NCBI RefSeq assembly: GCF_018860745.1 | Contig: NZ_JAHKPY010000014.1 | Coordinates: 372,001 to 436,000 of the forward strand | Direction of reading: 5' to 3' | Origin: Zobellia uliginosa | GTDB lineage: Bacteria > Bacteroidota > Bacteroidia > Flavobacteriales > Flavobacteriaceae | Length of the DNA stretch: 64,000 bases | Shown: positions 1 to 8,793 of the stretch, piece by piece | Position numbering within the stretch: position 1 is the stretch's first letter | How the letters are laid out: every line of letters begins with the position of its first letter | Translations under genes and position numbers: made by a program | Notes under the pieces: generated by a model | Database searches by the model: none | Seen by the model: the letters and a program-made list of their open reading frames with translations, nothing else | Told to the model about the DNA's origin: nothing

Positions 1-7
1 AGGTGGT

Positions 8-1228
8 TTAGGGTTTGTTTGTGTTATTGGGGGAATTAAAATAGTTCGTACAATACTGTCCCGGGGTACAGTTATGGGCTTTTTTAAAAGCTCTGTAAAA
101 TGCGTTTTTTGAATTAAAGCCGCATGTATGTGATAAAGCTTCAACGGAATAGGTGCTAAGATAATTGTTCTCTATTTTTTTAACTGCATATGTAATACGC
201 ATTTGATTGATGTAATCGTTAAAATTGTTGTAGCTAGACTCACTAATAATTTGTGATATTCTCCTGGCCGGCATGTCCATAGCTCTAGAAAGAGTATCTA
301 CTTTTAGGTTAGGATTTAAAAAGCATTTTGTCTTGTTCAGGTAATTTTCTAGCTCGTAGAATAGGGATTCATTGTCTTGAATCGAACAATGATAAGAAGC
401 ATCTTGATTATTAAACGATAGGTGGGGAAGACCAATCAATAGGCGAGGATTCCAGAGTAGATAGCAGGAAATAAATAAAAAACTGATACAAACCAAAAGA
501 CTTAGGACGGTTTCTGAAATATGCGCCTTTGAAATAAAACCATTGATCATTAAACGGTTGGAAAGATGCATCAAAACTATTAAAACGGTATAAACCACTT
601 GTATTGTTGTCAAATCATATACCCATTTTTTAACCAGGACAAATTGTTTAGAAGCAGGACGCTGAATATTCTTAAAAAACGATAAAATTAGACGCCATTG
701 CATAATCAGATAAACAATGGGAGATAGCAATCTGCAGACCATGTTCACCCACTCAGGAAGCAGCCCTTCTTGATCTAAATAACTTTTAGAAAAATCTTTA
801 GTTACCTCTAGAACTAATTGGGATTTATCTTCTAAGTTCATGAGATAAAAAGGCAAATAGTTTATTGTAAAAAGCAGAAAGGGAATAAGATGTACCATAT
901 CTGTTTTTCTGAATAAACTTTCTCCGTTCAGAAGTGCACGCACGTATAAATAGGTTAATGGGAAAACTAGAAAAAGAAAAGGTACCTGTATTTTGTATAA
1001 GAAGGGAAAGTAATTAATAGTTCCAAGTACAATAAAAAGGTGGAAACTATTACAAAAGGCAATCAGAAAAAGTAAAGCGGTCAATAAATGACCAGAAAAT
1101 GAATTGTTTTTATTTAGTCGAAAATGGATAAGAAATGCTGTGAAAAGACAAAAAAGGACTCCGGTAAATTGAAGAAGGTCTTTGAGCATAAGAATCGATT
1201 TCGATAAAGGTGTTCGGGTTGTTACCAT
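8..1228 (-). CDS. AraC-family regulator with N-terminal membrane domain
   Basis: The N-terminal half is a run of hydrophobic helices (a multi-pass membrane domain of about six or seven segments). The C-terminal ~110 residues are a typical AraC double helix-turn-helix (ARRISQIISESSYNNFNDYINQ and the GFNSKNAFYRAFKKAHNCTPGQY signature). Such proteins are common in Flavobacteriia as membrane-anchored transcription factors, but the ligand cannot be read from sequence. The frame stays open to a TTG at 1291. ATG codons at 1228 and 1189 are better starts; 1189 begins directly at the first membrane helix. It diverges from the small gene at 1305. Family call is firm, target genes unknown. Confidence 0.85.
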   Translation of the reverse strand: MVTTRTPLSKSILMLKDLLQFTGVLFCLFTAFLIHFRLNKNNSFSGHLLTALLFLIAFCNSFHLFIVLGTINYFPFLYKIQVPFLFLVFPLTYLYVRALLNGESLFRKTDMVHLIPFLLFTINYLPFYLMNLEDKSQLVLEVTKDFSKSYLDQEGLLPEWVNMVCRLLSPIVYLIMQWRLILSFFKNIQRPASKQFVLVKKWVYDLTTIQVVYTVLIVLMHLSNRLMINGFISKAHISETVLSLLVCISFLFISCYLLWNPRLLIGLPHLSFNNQDASYHCSIQDNESLFYELENYLNKTKCFLNPNLKVDTLSRAMDMPARRISQIISESSYNNFNDYINQMRITYAVKKIENNYLSTYSVEALSHTCGFNSKNAFYRAFKKAHNCTPGQYCTNYFNSPNNTNKP

Positions 1229-1304
1229 TTCTGGAATAGTAACATCTGTGATAGCATGTGCTATTAAATTTAAAGCTAATTTAATGAGCAAACAAGCATA
1301 ATTT

Positions 1305-1676
1305 ATGTTAATTCCAGACTATGATAATGACAAGTTTCTTTATAAAGTAAAGAAATGGGGAGAATTAAACCCGGATATTCGTTTGCTCATGTATACAGAC
1401 CATACAAAAGAGATGAAAGAGGTTATACCGTATCATTTTTCAGTGATTATAATGGTTCGGGAATATTTAGAGTTCACTCAGAAATTGGGCTGGTTAAAGT
1501 TTTTTGGAAAAGTTGATAAGTACAGTGTAACCCATACCGATGAAGAAAGTATTATAGAAGTAAATTATGAAGATAACATTAAAGTTAAGTATGTTGTTGT
1601 AGAGTCCAATACATCTCAGAACAAAAGCTCTGAAGGTGACCACAAAATCTTGATGAACAAGAAAAAGAAGGAATAA
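1305..1676 (+). CDS. Hypothetical protein, 123 aa
   Basis: A soluble, charged protein with no signal peptide or membrane segment and a lysine-rich tail (ending in NKKKKE). I recognise no family. It starts 77 bases from the divergent AraC start (ATG 1228) and may be controlled by it. It has an ATG start and typical AT-rich codon use, so it is probably a real gene, but no function can be assigned. Confidence 0.5.
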   Translation: MLIPDYDNDKFLYKVKKWGELNPDIRLLMYTDHTKEMKEVIPYHFSVIIMVREYLEFTQKLGWLKFFGKVDKYSVTHTDEESIIEVNYEDNIKVKYVVVESNTSQNKSSEGDHKILMNKKKKE

Positions 1677-1763
1677 ACGCACTAAATCTCAATAATTAGC
1701 TACCTAATAATTATGCGCGCATAATATTTCTGTTCATTATGTAGGATTTTACTTAAAATATGT

Positions 1764-1771
1764 TAGTTTTG
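1764..1771 (+). promoter_or_regulatory. Bacteroidota -7 box upstream of the outer-membrane barrel gene
   Basis: TAGTTTTG matches the TAnnTTTG consensus exactly, 19 bases before the GTG start at 1791. No clear -33 TTG is present at normal spacing. Confidence 0.45.
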
Positions 1772-1790
1772 AAACAGAACCTAATACGCT

Positions 1791-4190
1791 GTGAAAAACT
1801 ATATTTGTCCCCTAATTTTATTTTTTAGCTGTAATGTCGTGCTATATTCTCAAGACTTAACCATAACCGGTACAGTCCAAAATCAAGGAAATGAGGTTAT
1901 TGCTTATGCCAACGTTCTTTTGTTGAAGGCGTTAGATTCTGCATTAGTTAAGGGTGCTTCTACCAATGAAGATGGCACCTATAGAATCACAAATCTTACT
2001 AAGGGAAATTACTTACTAAAAGCCAGTTTTATTGGTAATGAAAGTAAAGTAATGGCTCTAAATCTTGATGCCGATATAAAACTATCGCCCATAATTGTAA
2101 ACGATACGGACCAGAGACTAGATGAGGTAGTCGTAACTTCTCTTAAACCAAGGTTGGAACGAAAAATAGACCGATTGGTTTTTAATATTGAAAATACGGC
2201 CTATGCTGATGGAGATGTTTGGGATGTACTTAAAATTACCCCTAGTGTAATGGTTATTAGCGATAACCTAAGTGTAAAGGGAAGCACAGAAGTAGGAATA
2301 CTAATTAACGGTCGAAAAGTGAACATACCTCATGATGATATTGTAAATCTACTTTCTGGTACCTCTGCTGCAAATGTTCAAAAGATTGAAGTGATAACCA
2401 ATCCTCCAGCAAAATACAGCGCGGAGGAAAGTGTGTTGATAAATATTGTAATGAAAAAAAATGTAATTGCAGGTTACAATGGCGCCATTTACAATAAATA
2501 TGCGCAAGGAATTCTTCCAAAACACACCATTGGCACAGATCATTTTTTTAAAGGAAAAAAAGTTCAACTATCTCTTAATTATAACTTCAACCATGATAGA
2601 GATGTTACATATTATACGGACATCACCAACTTCCCTAATGATGATAATAGCTCCAAATGGTCTGCAGAGCAAGAGTATCTTAATAATAGCAGAAAACACA
2701 ATTTATCGTTGTTTTTTGATTATGACCTGAGTGCGAAAAGCAGAATAAGCTTTAGTTCAATAACACTTTGGCAACCAGGTAGAGATCGGTCTTATGATAC
2801 AGAAACCCAAGTTGCTGGAAATGAGCTGTTGTCGCGTTTTTCAACTCTGAACAATTCTAACCAACAAAAGTTAAATACATCTTATTATATAGACTATATA
2901 CAAGATTTAAATAAAGAGGGATCTCAAATATCTTTTAATGGTCATTTTACCCATTACAATGAGGATAAAGATCAATTGCTTGAGTCTGTTTTTTTTGACA
3001 ACAGTAATAAGGCCTATGGAAATAATGATTTTACAACCAATTCCAATCAGCGAATAAATCTATACAGTATTCAGGGAGATTATGAATCACCCTTGGGAGA
3101 GTCCGGTAGAATAGAGTCCGGTCTTCGGTATGCGGGTATAGCGTCTAATAGTAGTATTGTTCAGCAAGGTTTTGACAGGGACCAACCAGGAATTGACCCG
3201 TCTGAAGTGGGAGATTTTGATTATGATGAATCCATATATGCAGCATATATTTCTTATAGTAATAACTGGAATCGTTGGAATCTAAAAACTGGTCTACGCG
3301 CAGAATATGCTGAAGTAGAAGGAGAATCCTCTGCGGTAGAACTCTTTAATGAACGAAAGAATTTTGAGTTGTTCCCGTCTTTTTCAATTCAATACACACC
3401 AAATAAGAAACACGAATTTAATCTCTACTATTTTAGAAAAATCAGTAGACCAAGGTATTATGATGTTAATCCTTTTCAAACCTTTCAAAGTACTTTTTCC
3501 ACAATTGAAGGTAACCCGAAATTGTTGGCGGCAACCCGCTTTTATATAGCAGGTGGGTATACATTTGATAAAAGCTATACGATAGAGTTGTTTTATAAAA
3601 AAGAAAAAAACGGATTATCAGAGTTAATTTTTCAAAATAACGATAACAATTTACTTCAGTTCATATCGTCAAATCTTGACCAGGAAGAATCTTATGGTTT
3701 GGACTTTTCTATCAGCAAAGACTTTGGTAATTTTTACAATTGCTACGTATTGACAAGTTTTTACAGAGAAATGATAGACTTCACCAATGTCAGCACTAAT
3801 TCTCTAGTAGAGCTAAATCAATTTAGTTGGATGTTAAGAAACAGTAACAGCTTTTCACTTTTAAGTGACAGGACGCTTTCTGCTGACATAAATATAATTT
3901 ATACTTCTGCATTGCTCTCAGGTAACTCTAAATTTGATGCGTTTGGAGCGGTGAACTTCATGATGCGTAAGACTTTTTACAATAAAAAGCTAAGCGTATC
4001 GCTAGGTGTTGACGACATTTTTAACCAAGGCAACCAATTCAATACCAGAAATTACGAAGATCAAAACGGAACCTCACTAAAGAAAGGTGAAAATCGTTTG
4101 TTAGTCATGGGGCTACGCTACAAATTCGGCAACTCCAAAATACGTGACAACCAAAAGTCAAAAAGAGTAGATGAACGTAATCGTATCTAG
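1791..4190 (+). CDS. TonB-receptor-like outer membrane beta-barrel protein
   Basis: A signal peptide (residues 1-20, ending ...VLYSQ) is followed by a CarboxypepD_reg-like beta-sandwich (about 22-100, 'TGTVQNQGNEVIAYANVLLL...'), a plug-like domain (about 115-215, with 'GILINGRKV' and 'IEVITNPPAKY'), and a long beta-barrel ending in an aromatic-rich strand. This is the architecture of the 'outer membrane beta-barrel family protein' group related to TonB-dependent receptors. At 799 aa it is shorter than SusC-type receptors, and there is no SusD partner, so the ligand is unknown. The start is GTG. It stands alone, with a convergent small gene 3' of it. Confidence 0.8.
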   Translation: MKNYICPLILFFSCNVVLYSQDLTITGTVQNQGNEVIAYANVLLLKALDSALVKGASTNEDGTYRITNLTKGNYLLKASFIGNESKVMALNLDADIKLSPIIVNDTDQRLDEVVVTSLKPRLERKIDRLVFNIENTAYADGDVWDVLKITPSVMVISDNLSVKGSTEVGILINGRKVNIPHDDIVNLLSGTSAANVQKIEVITNPPAKYSAEESVLINIVMKKNVIAGYNGAIYNKYAQGILPKHTIGTDHFFKGKKVQLSLNYNFNHDRDVTYYTDITNFPNDDNSSKWSAEQEYLNNSRKHNLSLFFDYDLSAKSRISFSSITLWQPGRDRSYDTETQVAGNELLSRFSTLNNSNQQKLNTSYYIDYIQDLNKEGSQISFNGHFTHYNEDKDQLLESVFFDNSNKAYGNNDFTTNSNQRINLYSIQGDYESPLGESGRIESGLRYAGIASNSSIVQQGFDRDQPGIDPSEVGDFDYDESIYAAYISYSNNWNRWNLKTGLRAEYAEVEGESSAVELFNERKNFELFPSFSIQYTPNKKHEFNLYYFRKISRPRYYDVNPFQTFQSTFSTIEGNPKLLAATRFYIAGGYTFDKSYTIELFYKKEKNGLSELIFQNNDNNLLQFISSNLDQEESYGLDFSISKDFGNFYNCYVLTSFYREMIDFTNVSTNSLVELNQFSWMLRNSNSFSLLSDRTLSADINIIYTSALLSGNSKFDAFGAVNFMMRKTFYNKKLSVSLGVDDIFNQGNQFNTRNYEDQNGTSLKKGENRLLVMGLRYKFGNSKIRDNQKSKRVDERNRI

Positions 4191-4206
4191 GCATATTCAA
4201 TACTAT

Positions 4207-4392
4207 CTACTTTGTGTCCAACGAAAAATTACTCAGCATAATACCGCAAGTCCCAAAGCTAATGAGGAGGTAAACACCGGTAAGAATAAAGAAAATCTTT
4301 GCCATTTTATTATTTTTTCTAATTAGGCCAACTATAGCTAGAATTAGAAAAATTATGGGCGGGCCTATCATTAAAAATACAAGTGTGATCAT
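4207..4392 (-). CDS. Small two-helix membrane protein in the Lgt-like/radical SAM operon
   Basis: A 61-residue peptide with two predicted membrane helices (about 2-22 and 33-52) joined by a short basic loop (RKNNKMAK). Its ATG overlaps the stop codon of the upstream radical SAM gene (ATGA, 4389-4392), which implies translational coupling and a shared job. I do not recognise a family. A role as membrane anchor or partner for the radical SAM enzyme is inference from position only. Confidence 0.6.
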   Translation of the reverse strand: MITLVFLMIGPPIIFLILAIVGLIRKNNKMAKIFFILTGVYLLISFGTCGIMLSNFSLDTK

Positions 4393-5783
4393 GCCAGTTC
4401 GTTTTGCAGTTGTTCTAAATGATTCACTTTATCATCTCTATAAAACAAGTTCATTGTTTCAAAAGGAATGATTTTATAGTCTTTATTCACAATGTGCACA
4501 CATGATTTTTTAATGGCGCGAACATCAAAATTATGAGCGTCTATAAACTGCATGATGATAATCCGGAACAGATTGTCATACCCAAGTTCTGGAGCATCAA
4601 TTTCAGGCAAACAGCACATAATACTCTTCAGGTTTTCCGAAGCCTTTTCAACGGAATTTCCTGTGCTAAAGAGTTCAATCATCTTACCGTGTAAAGCCTC
4701 GTCTTGCTCATAGATTATAGTATTCTTGCCCTCGTTCAATAAATCGTCAGGATTAATATATCGCGTAAGCGGACTCACCTCATCTCCTAATTTTAGGGCA
4801 TAGGCCATTACCAATGCATCCGGATTACAGGGTACGGGAATAAGATCATCACTCTCAAAAATTGGGGATTGTTCAAGTATTTTTCTTCGTACCTCGGTAA
4901 GGGTAATTCTGTTATCATCTACCTCAAAATTTTCTAAACGCCCAGCAACCTGAGTAGGTTGAAAAGTTACACCGCGAACGCATTTTTGTTTTATCGCAAA
5001 GTCTATTGTCTCTCCCATTTCATGGTCGTTCAATCCTTTTCGCAAGGTGATTACGAGTGTTGTAGAAAGGTTCAGTTTATTAAGGTTTTCCAACGCTTTT
5101 AAGCGGATTTCAGCTAAATCGGCTCCTCGTAGTGTTTGAAGTACTTTATTGTCAAGTGAATCAAACTGCAGGTAAATTTCAAAATCGGGAGCGTAGGTTG
5201 CCAACCTCTCTGCAAAGGCAAAATCTTTGGCAATTTTAATGCCATTGGTATTGACCATCAAATGTCTAATGGGCAAAGTTTTGGCATAATCCATTATTTC
5301 AAAAAACTGTGGATGTATGGTAGGTTCGCCACCACTTAACTGCACAACATCGGGCTCACCTTCGTTCCTTACAATAACATCAAGCATCTTTTTAATTTCC
5401 TCCAAAGTACGATGCCTCCCATAATTTGAAGAGGAAGACGCGTAACACGTAGGACAGGTAAGGTTACAGCGGTCCGTTAGTTCAACAACGGTTAAACAGG
5501 AATGTTGCTCATGATCTGGGCAAAGACCGCAATCATACGGGCATCCGTAATGGGTTTTGGTATTAAAGGTCTTTGGGTATTCAGAAGCCTTGTTGTAGTT
5601 TCTAATGTTCTTGTAATATTCAACATCATCTGCAATAAGCACTTTACTTTTGCCGTGCTCCTTGCAGTTTTTTAGCATATATACTTTATCGTTCTCAAAG
5701 ACGATTTTAGCATCTACACGTCGTAAACATTCTGGGCAAAGACTAAGCGTAAAATCATAATAGGTGTAGTTTTTTGAGGGCAT
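4389..5783 (-). CDS. Radical SAM protein, Tes/MJ0619-like cysteine architecture
   Basis: The radical SAM cluster motif is DRCNLTCPTCYAS (CX3CX2C), with 'QLSGGEPT' downstream. The N-terminus carries CPEC, then NCKEHG, then a GCPYDCGLCPDHEQHSC segment just before the SAM motif. This order of extra cysteines is the layout I know from the archaeal tetraether lipid synthase family (Tes, MJ0619), which holds auxiliary Fe-S clusters and a rubredoxin-like iron site and couples lipid alkyl chains. More cysteines occur in the C-terminal half (CNPDAL, IMCCLPE, KSCVHIVN). It overlaps the upstream Lgt-like gene by 29 bases and the downstream two-helix gene by 4. The family link is by motif order, without a search. 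The substrate, probably a lipid or lipoprotein acyl chain, is inferred from the neighbours. Confidence 0.75.
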   Translation of the reverse strand: MPSKNYTYYDFTLSLCPECLRRVDAKIVFENDKVYMLKNCKEHGKSKVLIADDVEYYKNIRNYNKASEYPKTFNTKTHYGCPYDCGLCPDHEQHSCLTVVELTDRCNLTCPTCYASSSSNYGRHRTLEEIKKMLDVIVRNEGEPDVVQLSGGEPTIHPQFFEIMDYAKTLPIRHLMVNTNGIKIAKDFAFAERLATYAPDFEIYLQFDSLDNKVLQTLRGADLAEIRLKALENLNKLNLSTTLVITLRKGLNDHEMGETIDFAIKQKCVRGVTFQPTQVAGRLENFEVDDNRITLTEVRRKILEQSPIFESDDLIPVPCNPDALVMAYALKLGDEVSPLTRYINPDDLLNEGKNTIIYEQDEALHGKMIELFSTGNSVEKASENLKSIMCCLPEIDAPELGYDNLFRIIIMQFIDAHNFDVRAIKKSCVHIVNKDYKIIPFETMNLFYRDDKVNHLEQLQNELA

Positions 5784-6522
5784 AGGCAGTTGCTTGGCGA
5801 ATGGTTTGTTGGTAATATAAGAGACAAATTAAGCATAATATCTGAATGCTACTTAAGCCCAAGGTGAAATAGGTATTAGGTTTCAAGAACTCAATTAAGA
5901 ATCGAAACGTAAAGTATAAAATCATAAAAATCTTGAAAAGCATTCCACTTTCCAAGGGTTGTGAAAATTTTTGAATTCGCTTCAAAAGAATAAATAAAAG
6001 TAACAGGAAAAATACTTCGTAAAGGGCAATGGGGTGTCTGTTTAGACCATCACCTAGGTTCATTCCCATAAAAAATGAAGTCTCTTTACCATAAGTGAAT
6101 TCGTTTGTACCCGCTAAAAAGCACCCTACTCTTCCTAGGATTATACCTAGTAGGATAGGGAAGGAGAAAAGGTCTCCAGAAGACTCTTTTTCGTCAATCA
6201 TCAACTTTGCCAATTCTACTCCCAGCAGTCCTCCAAAAAGGCCGCCCATGATGGTTTTATTGTTCATTAGGGCCATCCAGCCTTCTTGGGAATGTAGTAT
6301 AGGATTTTCTAAAAAAGCTACAATTCTAGAAAGCAACAATGCACCAAAAATTGCCCCGATGATTATGGAAAGCCTATTGGTAGAAGAAATAGAATCCGCA
6401 CTTCGGTTTCGTAGAAAGACATAATACCTAAAGGCAGTAAAAAACGCCAGATACTCTAGAATAAGGTGCATATTCCATTTTATACCAAAGAGTATAGGTT
6501 CAAAAGGCAGGGTTATATCCAT
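5755..6522 (-). CDS. Divergent prolipoprotein diacylglyceryl transferase (Lgt)-like membrane protein
   Basis: A 255-residue polytopic membrane protein of the Lgt fold. The Lgt signature GRxG is present (ILGRVGCFLAG) and so is the C-terminal RF-x2-E motif (FRFLIEFLKP). The loop matching HGGLxG of E. coli Lgt reads IMGGLFGGLLG, so the essential His103 is Met, and the Asn after GRxG is Cys. It may therefore be a transferase with changed chemistry or substrate. I place the start at ATG 6522. The longer TTG start at 6534 would fall inside a perfect -7 box. It heads the operon with the radical SAM gene. A canonical Lgt is presumably encoded elsewhere. Confidence 0.75.
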   Translation of the reverse strand: MDITLPFEPILFGIKWNMHLILEYLAFFTAFRYYVFLRNRSADSISSTNRLSIIIGAIFGALLLSRIVAFLENPILHSQEGWMALMNNKTIMGGLFGGLLGVELAKLMIDEKESSGDLFSFPILLGIILGRVGCFLAGTNEFTYGKETSFFMGMNLGDGLNRHPIALYEVFFLLLLFILLKRIQKFSQPLESGMLFKIFMILYFTFRFLIEFLKPNTYFTLGLSSIQILCLICLLYYQQTIRQATAYALKKLHLL

Positions 6523-6531
6523 AGGTCTTAA

Positions 6532-6539
6532 CAAAGATA
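6532..6539 (-). promoter_or_regulatory. -7 box of the Lgt-like/radical SAM operon
   Basis: TATCTTTG on the minus strand matches TAnnTTTG exactly and ends 9 bases before ATG 6522. The transcript should be nearly leaderless, and the longer reading frame start is excluded. Confidence 0.5.
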
Positions 6540-6576
6540 GTTAGGTTCTACATTTTAATGGCTTGTAGATATATTG

Positions 6577-6584
6577 TAAATTTG
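6577..6584 (+). promoter_or_regulatory. -7 box of dusB, leaderless arrangement
   Basis: TAAATTTG matches the TAnnTTTG consensus exactly, with only 5 bases before the ATG at 6590. Transcription should start at or next to the start codon. Confidence 0.5.
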
Positions 6585-6589
6585 CGGCC

Positions 6590-7594
6590 ATGCCAAAAAT
6601 AGGAGACATACAACTGCCTGATTTTCCGTTGCTTCTTGCGCCAATGGAAGATGTAAGCGACCCACCATTTCGTGCTCTCTGTAAAGAGCAAGGTGCGGAT
6701 GTGGTGTACACGGAATTCATTTCTTCGGAAGGATTGATTCGAGATGCCGCCAAGAGTGTCATGAAGTTGGATATTTACGAAAAGGAAAGACCGGTAGGAA
6801 TTCAGATTTTTGGCGCCAATTTGGATTCAATGTTGCAATCTGTAGAGATTGTAGAAAAATCAAAACCGGATATCATAGATATTAATTTTGGTTGTCCCGT
6901 TAAAAAAGTGGTCAGTAAAGGTGCTGGGGCCGGTATTTTGAAAGATATTGATTTAATGGTATCTCTTACCAAAGCTATGGTGGAGCACACTAAACTTCCT
7001 ATAACGGTAAAGACCCGATTGGGTTGGGACGATGATTCTATTAAAATAGTTGAGGTGGCAGAACGTTTACAGGATGTAGGTTGTAAAGCTATCGCAATTC
7101 ATGGTAGAACCCGCGCACAAATGTACAAGGGTGATGCAAATTGGAAACCCATTGCCGATGTAAAGAACAACCAGCGCATGCATATACCCGTTTTTGGTAA
7201 TGGTGATGTAAATACACCAGAGGCAGCCGTGAAAATGCGGGATGAATTTGGGTTGGATGGCGCTATGATCGGTCGCGCCAGTATTGGTTACCCATGGTTT
7301 TTTAATGAGGTAAAACATTTTTTTGAGACCGGAACGCATAAGGCCCCGCCAACTATGCAAGAACGTGTAGATGCTGCTCGTCGTCACTTACAGATGTCAA
7401 TAGATTGGAAAGGTGAAAAACTAGGTGTTTTTGAAACCCGTAGGCATTACACCAACTACTTTAAAGGTATACCTAATTTTAAGGAGTATCGTATGAAAAT
7501 GGTAACTAGCGATGATTCCGTAGATGTATTTTCTGCTTTTGATGAGGTGCTTGAGAAGTTTGGCGATTATGATTTTGCTTCCGCTACGAACTAA
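6590..7594 (+). CDS. dusB: tRNA-dihydrouridine synthase
   Basis: An FMN-dependent enzyme that reduces uridines in the tRNA D-loop, here of the DusB subfamily. It opens with the family pattern LLLAPMEDVSDPPFRALC. The catalytic cysteine lies in NFGCPVKKVV (near residue 102). TVKTRLGWD and HGRTRAQMYKG are FMN and substrate loop motifs, and GNGDV plus GAMIGRA are phosphate-binding motifs. At 334 aa the length is normal. It diverges from the Lgt-like operon, and its start sits directly behind a -7 box. Housekeeping function. Confidence 0.95.
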   Translation: MPKIGDIQLPDFPLLLAPMEDVSDPPFRALCKEQGADVVYTEFISSEGLIRDAAKSVMKLDIYEKERPVGIQIFGANLDSMLQSVEIVEKSKPDIIDINFGCPVKKVVSKGAGAGILKDIDLMVSLTKAMVEHTKLPITVKTRLGWDDDSIKIVEVAERLQDVGCKAIAIHGRTRAQMYKGDANWKPIADVKNNQRMHIPVFGNGDVNTPEAAVKMRDEFGLDGAMIGRASIGYPWFFNEVKHFFETGTHKAPPTMQERVDAARRHLQMSIDWKGEKLGVFETRRHYTNYFKGIPNFKEYRMKMVTSDDSVDVFSAFDEVLEKFGDYDFASATN

Positions 7595-7597
7595 GGT

Positions 7598-8791
7598 TTA
7601 GATCGAAATCATTTTTTTAGTAATTCTACTACTAGCTATTTTAGAGGCAATTACCCCTAAAATAAATATGGTACCAAAAACTATCAAAACATTTATAAAT
7701 TGATATTCTACTGGATACGGAAGACTAGGTATAATTTTTAGCCATCCAAAGGCTATTTGAGACCATATTAAAAGCGAAGCTAATCCTATACCCATAAGTC
7801 CGCCAAGACCTGTAACCAATACTCCTTGTACAAAATAAATACGTCGCAATTCTTTCAAGGTTGTACCTAAACTATAAAGCGTTTTCAGGTTTTGTAGTTT
7901 ATCCAATATCATCATGATAATGGCACCTACTACATTAAAAAGGGCGATGATCAAGACTAAGGTAAAAACGAGGTAAGTTGCTAAATTTTCTGTATTTAGC
8001 ATGCGGTGTAACGTACTATTAAGTTCCTGCCTATTTTTTAAAATAACAGCGTTACCTAGAACCGTAGCAATTTTACGTTTTACATCCGGGATACGCTCTT
8101 TGTCCTTCACTTTAAAATTCACGCCGGAAACCTCATTTGTCTTTTTCTCCAGTAAATGTTGAACCTCGGAGAGCTGAGTAAAAACATACTTTTTATCTAG
8201 GTTTTCTTCCACGGAATAAACCCCGGTAAGAACTAATGATTTGGTCTTTAAGGATTTTTGGGTGAGCGAGCCTTTTCCTGGCTTAAGGGCCAGAACTACA
8301 AGTGGATTTCGATACTGATTAATTGTTAACCCAAGAATGTTCGTTACACCTATACCGGCCACAGCTTCTTGGCTGTTAATGCGCCATGTGCCGTATAATA
8401 GCATGCTATCAATCCCCATAACATTGGTATAATTGCTATCGATTCCCTTTATAAAAGCAATATGCCCTTTTTCTCTATGTTTTAAATAGACTTTTTCTTC
8501 TAATTCTTTAGAATAAAAGGCGAGACCCTCAATATTAGCGAGTTGTTTTTCTTGGTCCGGAGAAATAGAAAAGAATTTGCCGGATGCAGGTAAGGCCTTT
8601 AAATCCGGGTCAAATGTATTACTGAAAGATAAGCTGAAGGTCTTTAAACCCGCAAAACCGGAAAGCACCACAAAAAGAGCTGCAGAACCTATAACCGTTA
8701 CCAAAAAGGTAATGAAGTTGATGACGTTTACTGCATTTTGGCTGCTTTTAGAACGAACATAGCGCTTGGCGATGTAGAATGGAAAATTCAA
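7598..8791 (-). CDS. FtsX-like ABC transporter permease (LolC/LolE type)
   Basis: An inner-membrane permease of the MacB/FtsX/LolCE superfamily. One N-terminal helix (about 25-47) is followed by a large periplasmic domain (about 50-265) and three C-terminal helices. The N-terminus 'FPFYIAKRYVRSKSSQNAVNVINFIT' is typical of LolC/E-type subunits in Bacteroidota. In lipoprotein sorting such permeases extract outer-membrane lipoproteins with the ATPase LolD, which is not in this window. It follows rbfA after 2 bases, so the two are co-transcribed. The function in lipoprotein export is a family-based inference. Confidence 0.85.
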   Translation of the reverse strand: MNFPFYIAKRYVRSKSSQNAVNVINFITFLVTVIGSAALFVVLSGFAGLKTFSLSFSNTFDPDLKALPASGKFFSISPDQEKQLANIEGLAFYSKELEEKVYLKHREKGHIAFIKGIDSNYTNVMGIDSMLLYGTWRINSQEAVAGIGVTNILGLTINQYRNPLVVLALKPGKGSLTQKSLKTKSLVLTGVYSVEENLDKKYVFTQLSEVQHLLEKKTNEVSGVNFKVKDKERIPDVKRKIATVLGNAVILKNRQELNSTLHRMLNTENLATYLVFTLVLIIALFNVVGAIIMMILDKLQNLKTLYSLGTTLKELRRIYFVQGVLVTGLGGLMGIGLASLLIWSQIAFGWLKIIPSLPYPVEYQFINVLIVFGTIFILGVIASKIASSRITKKMISI

Positions 8792-8793
8792 TC

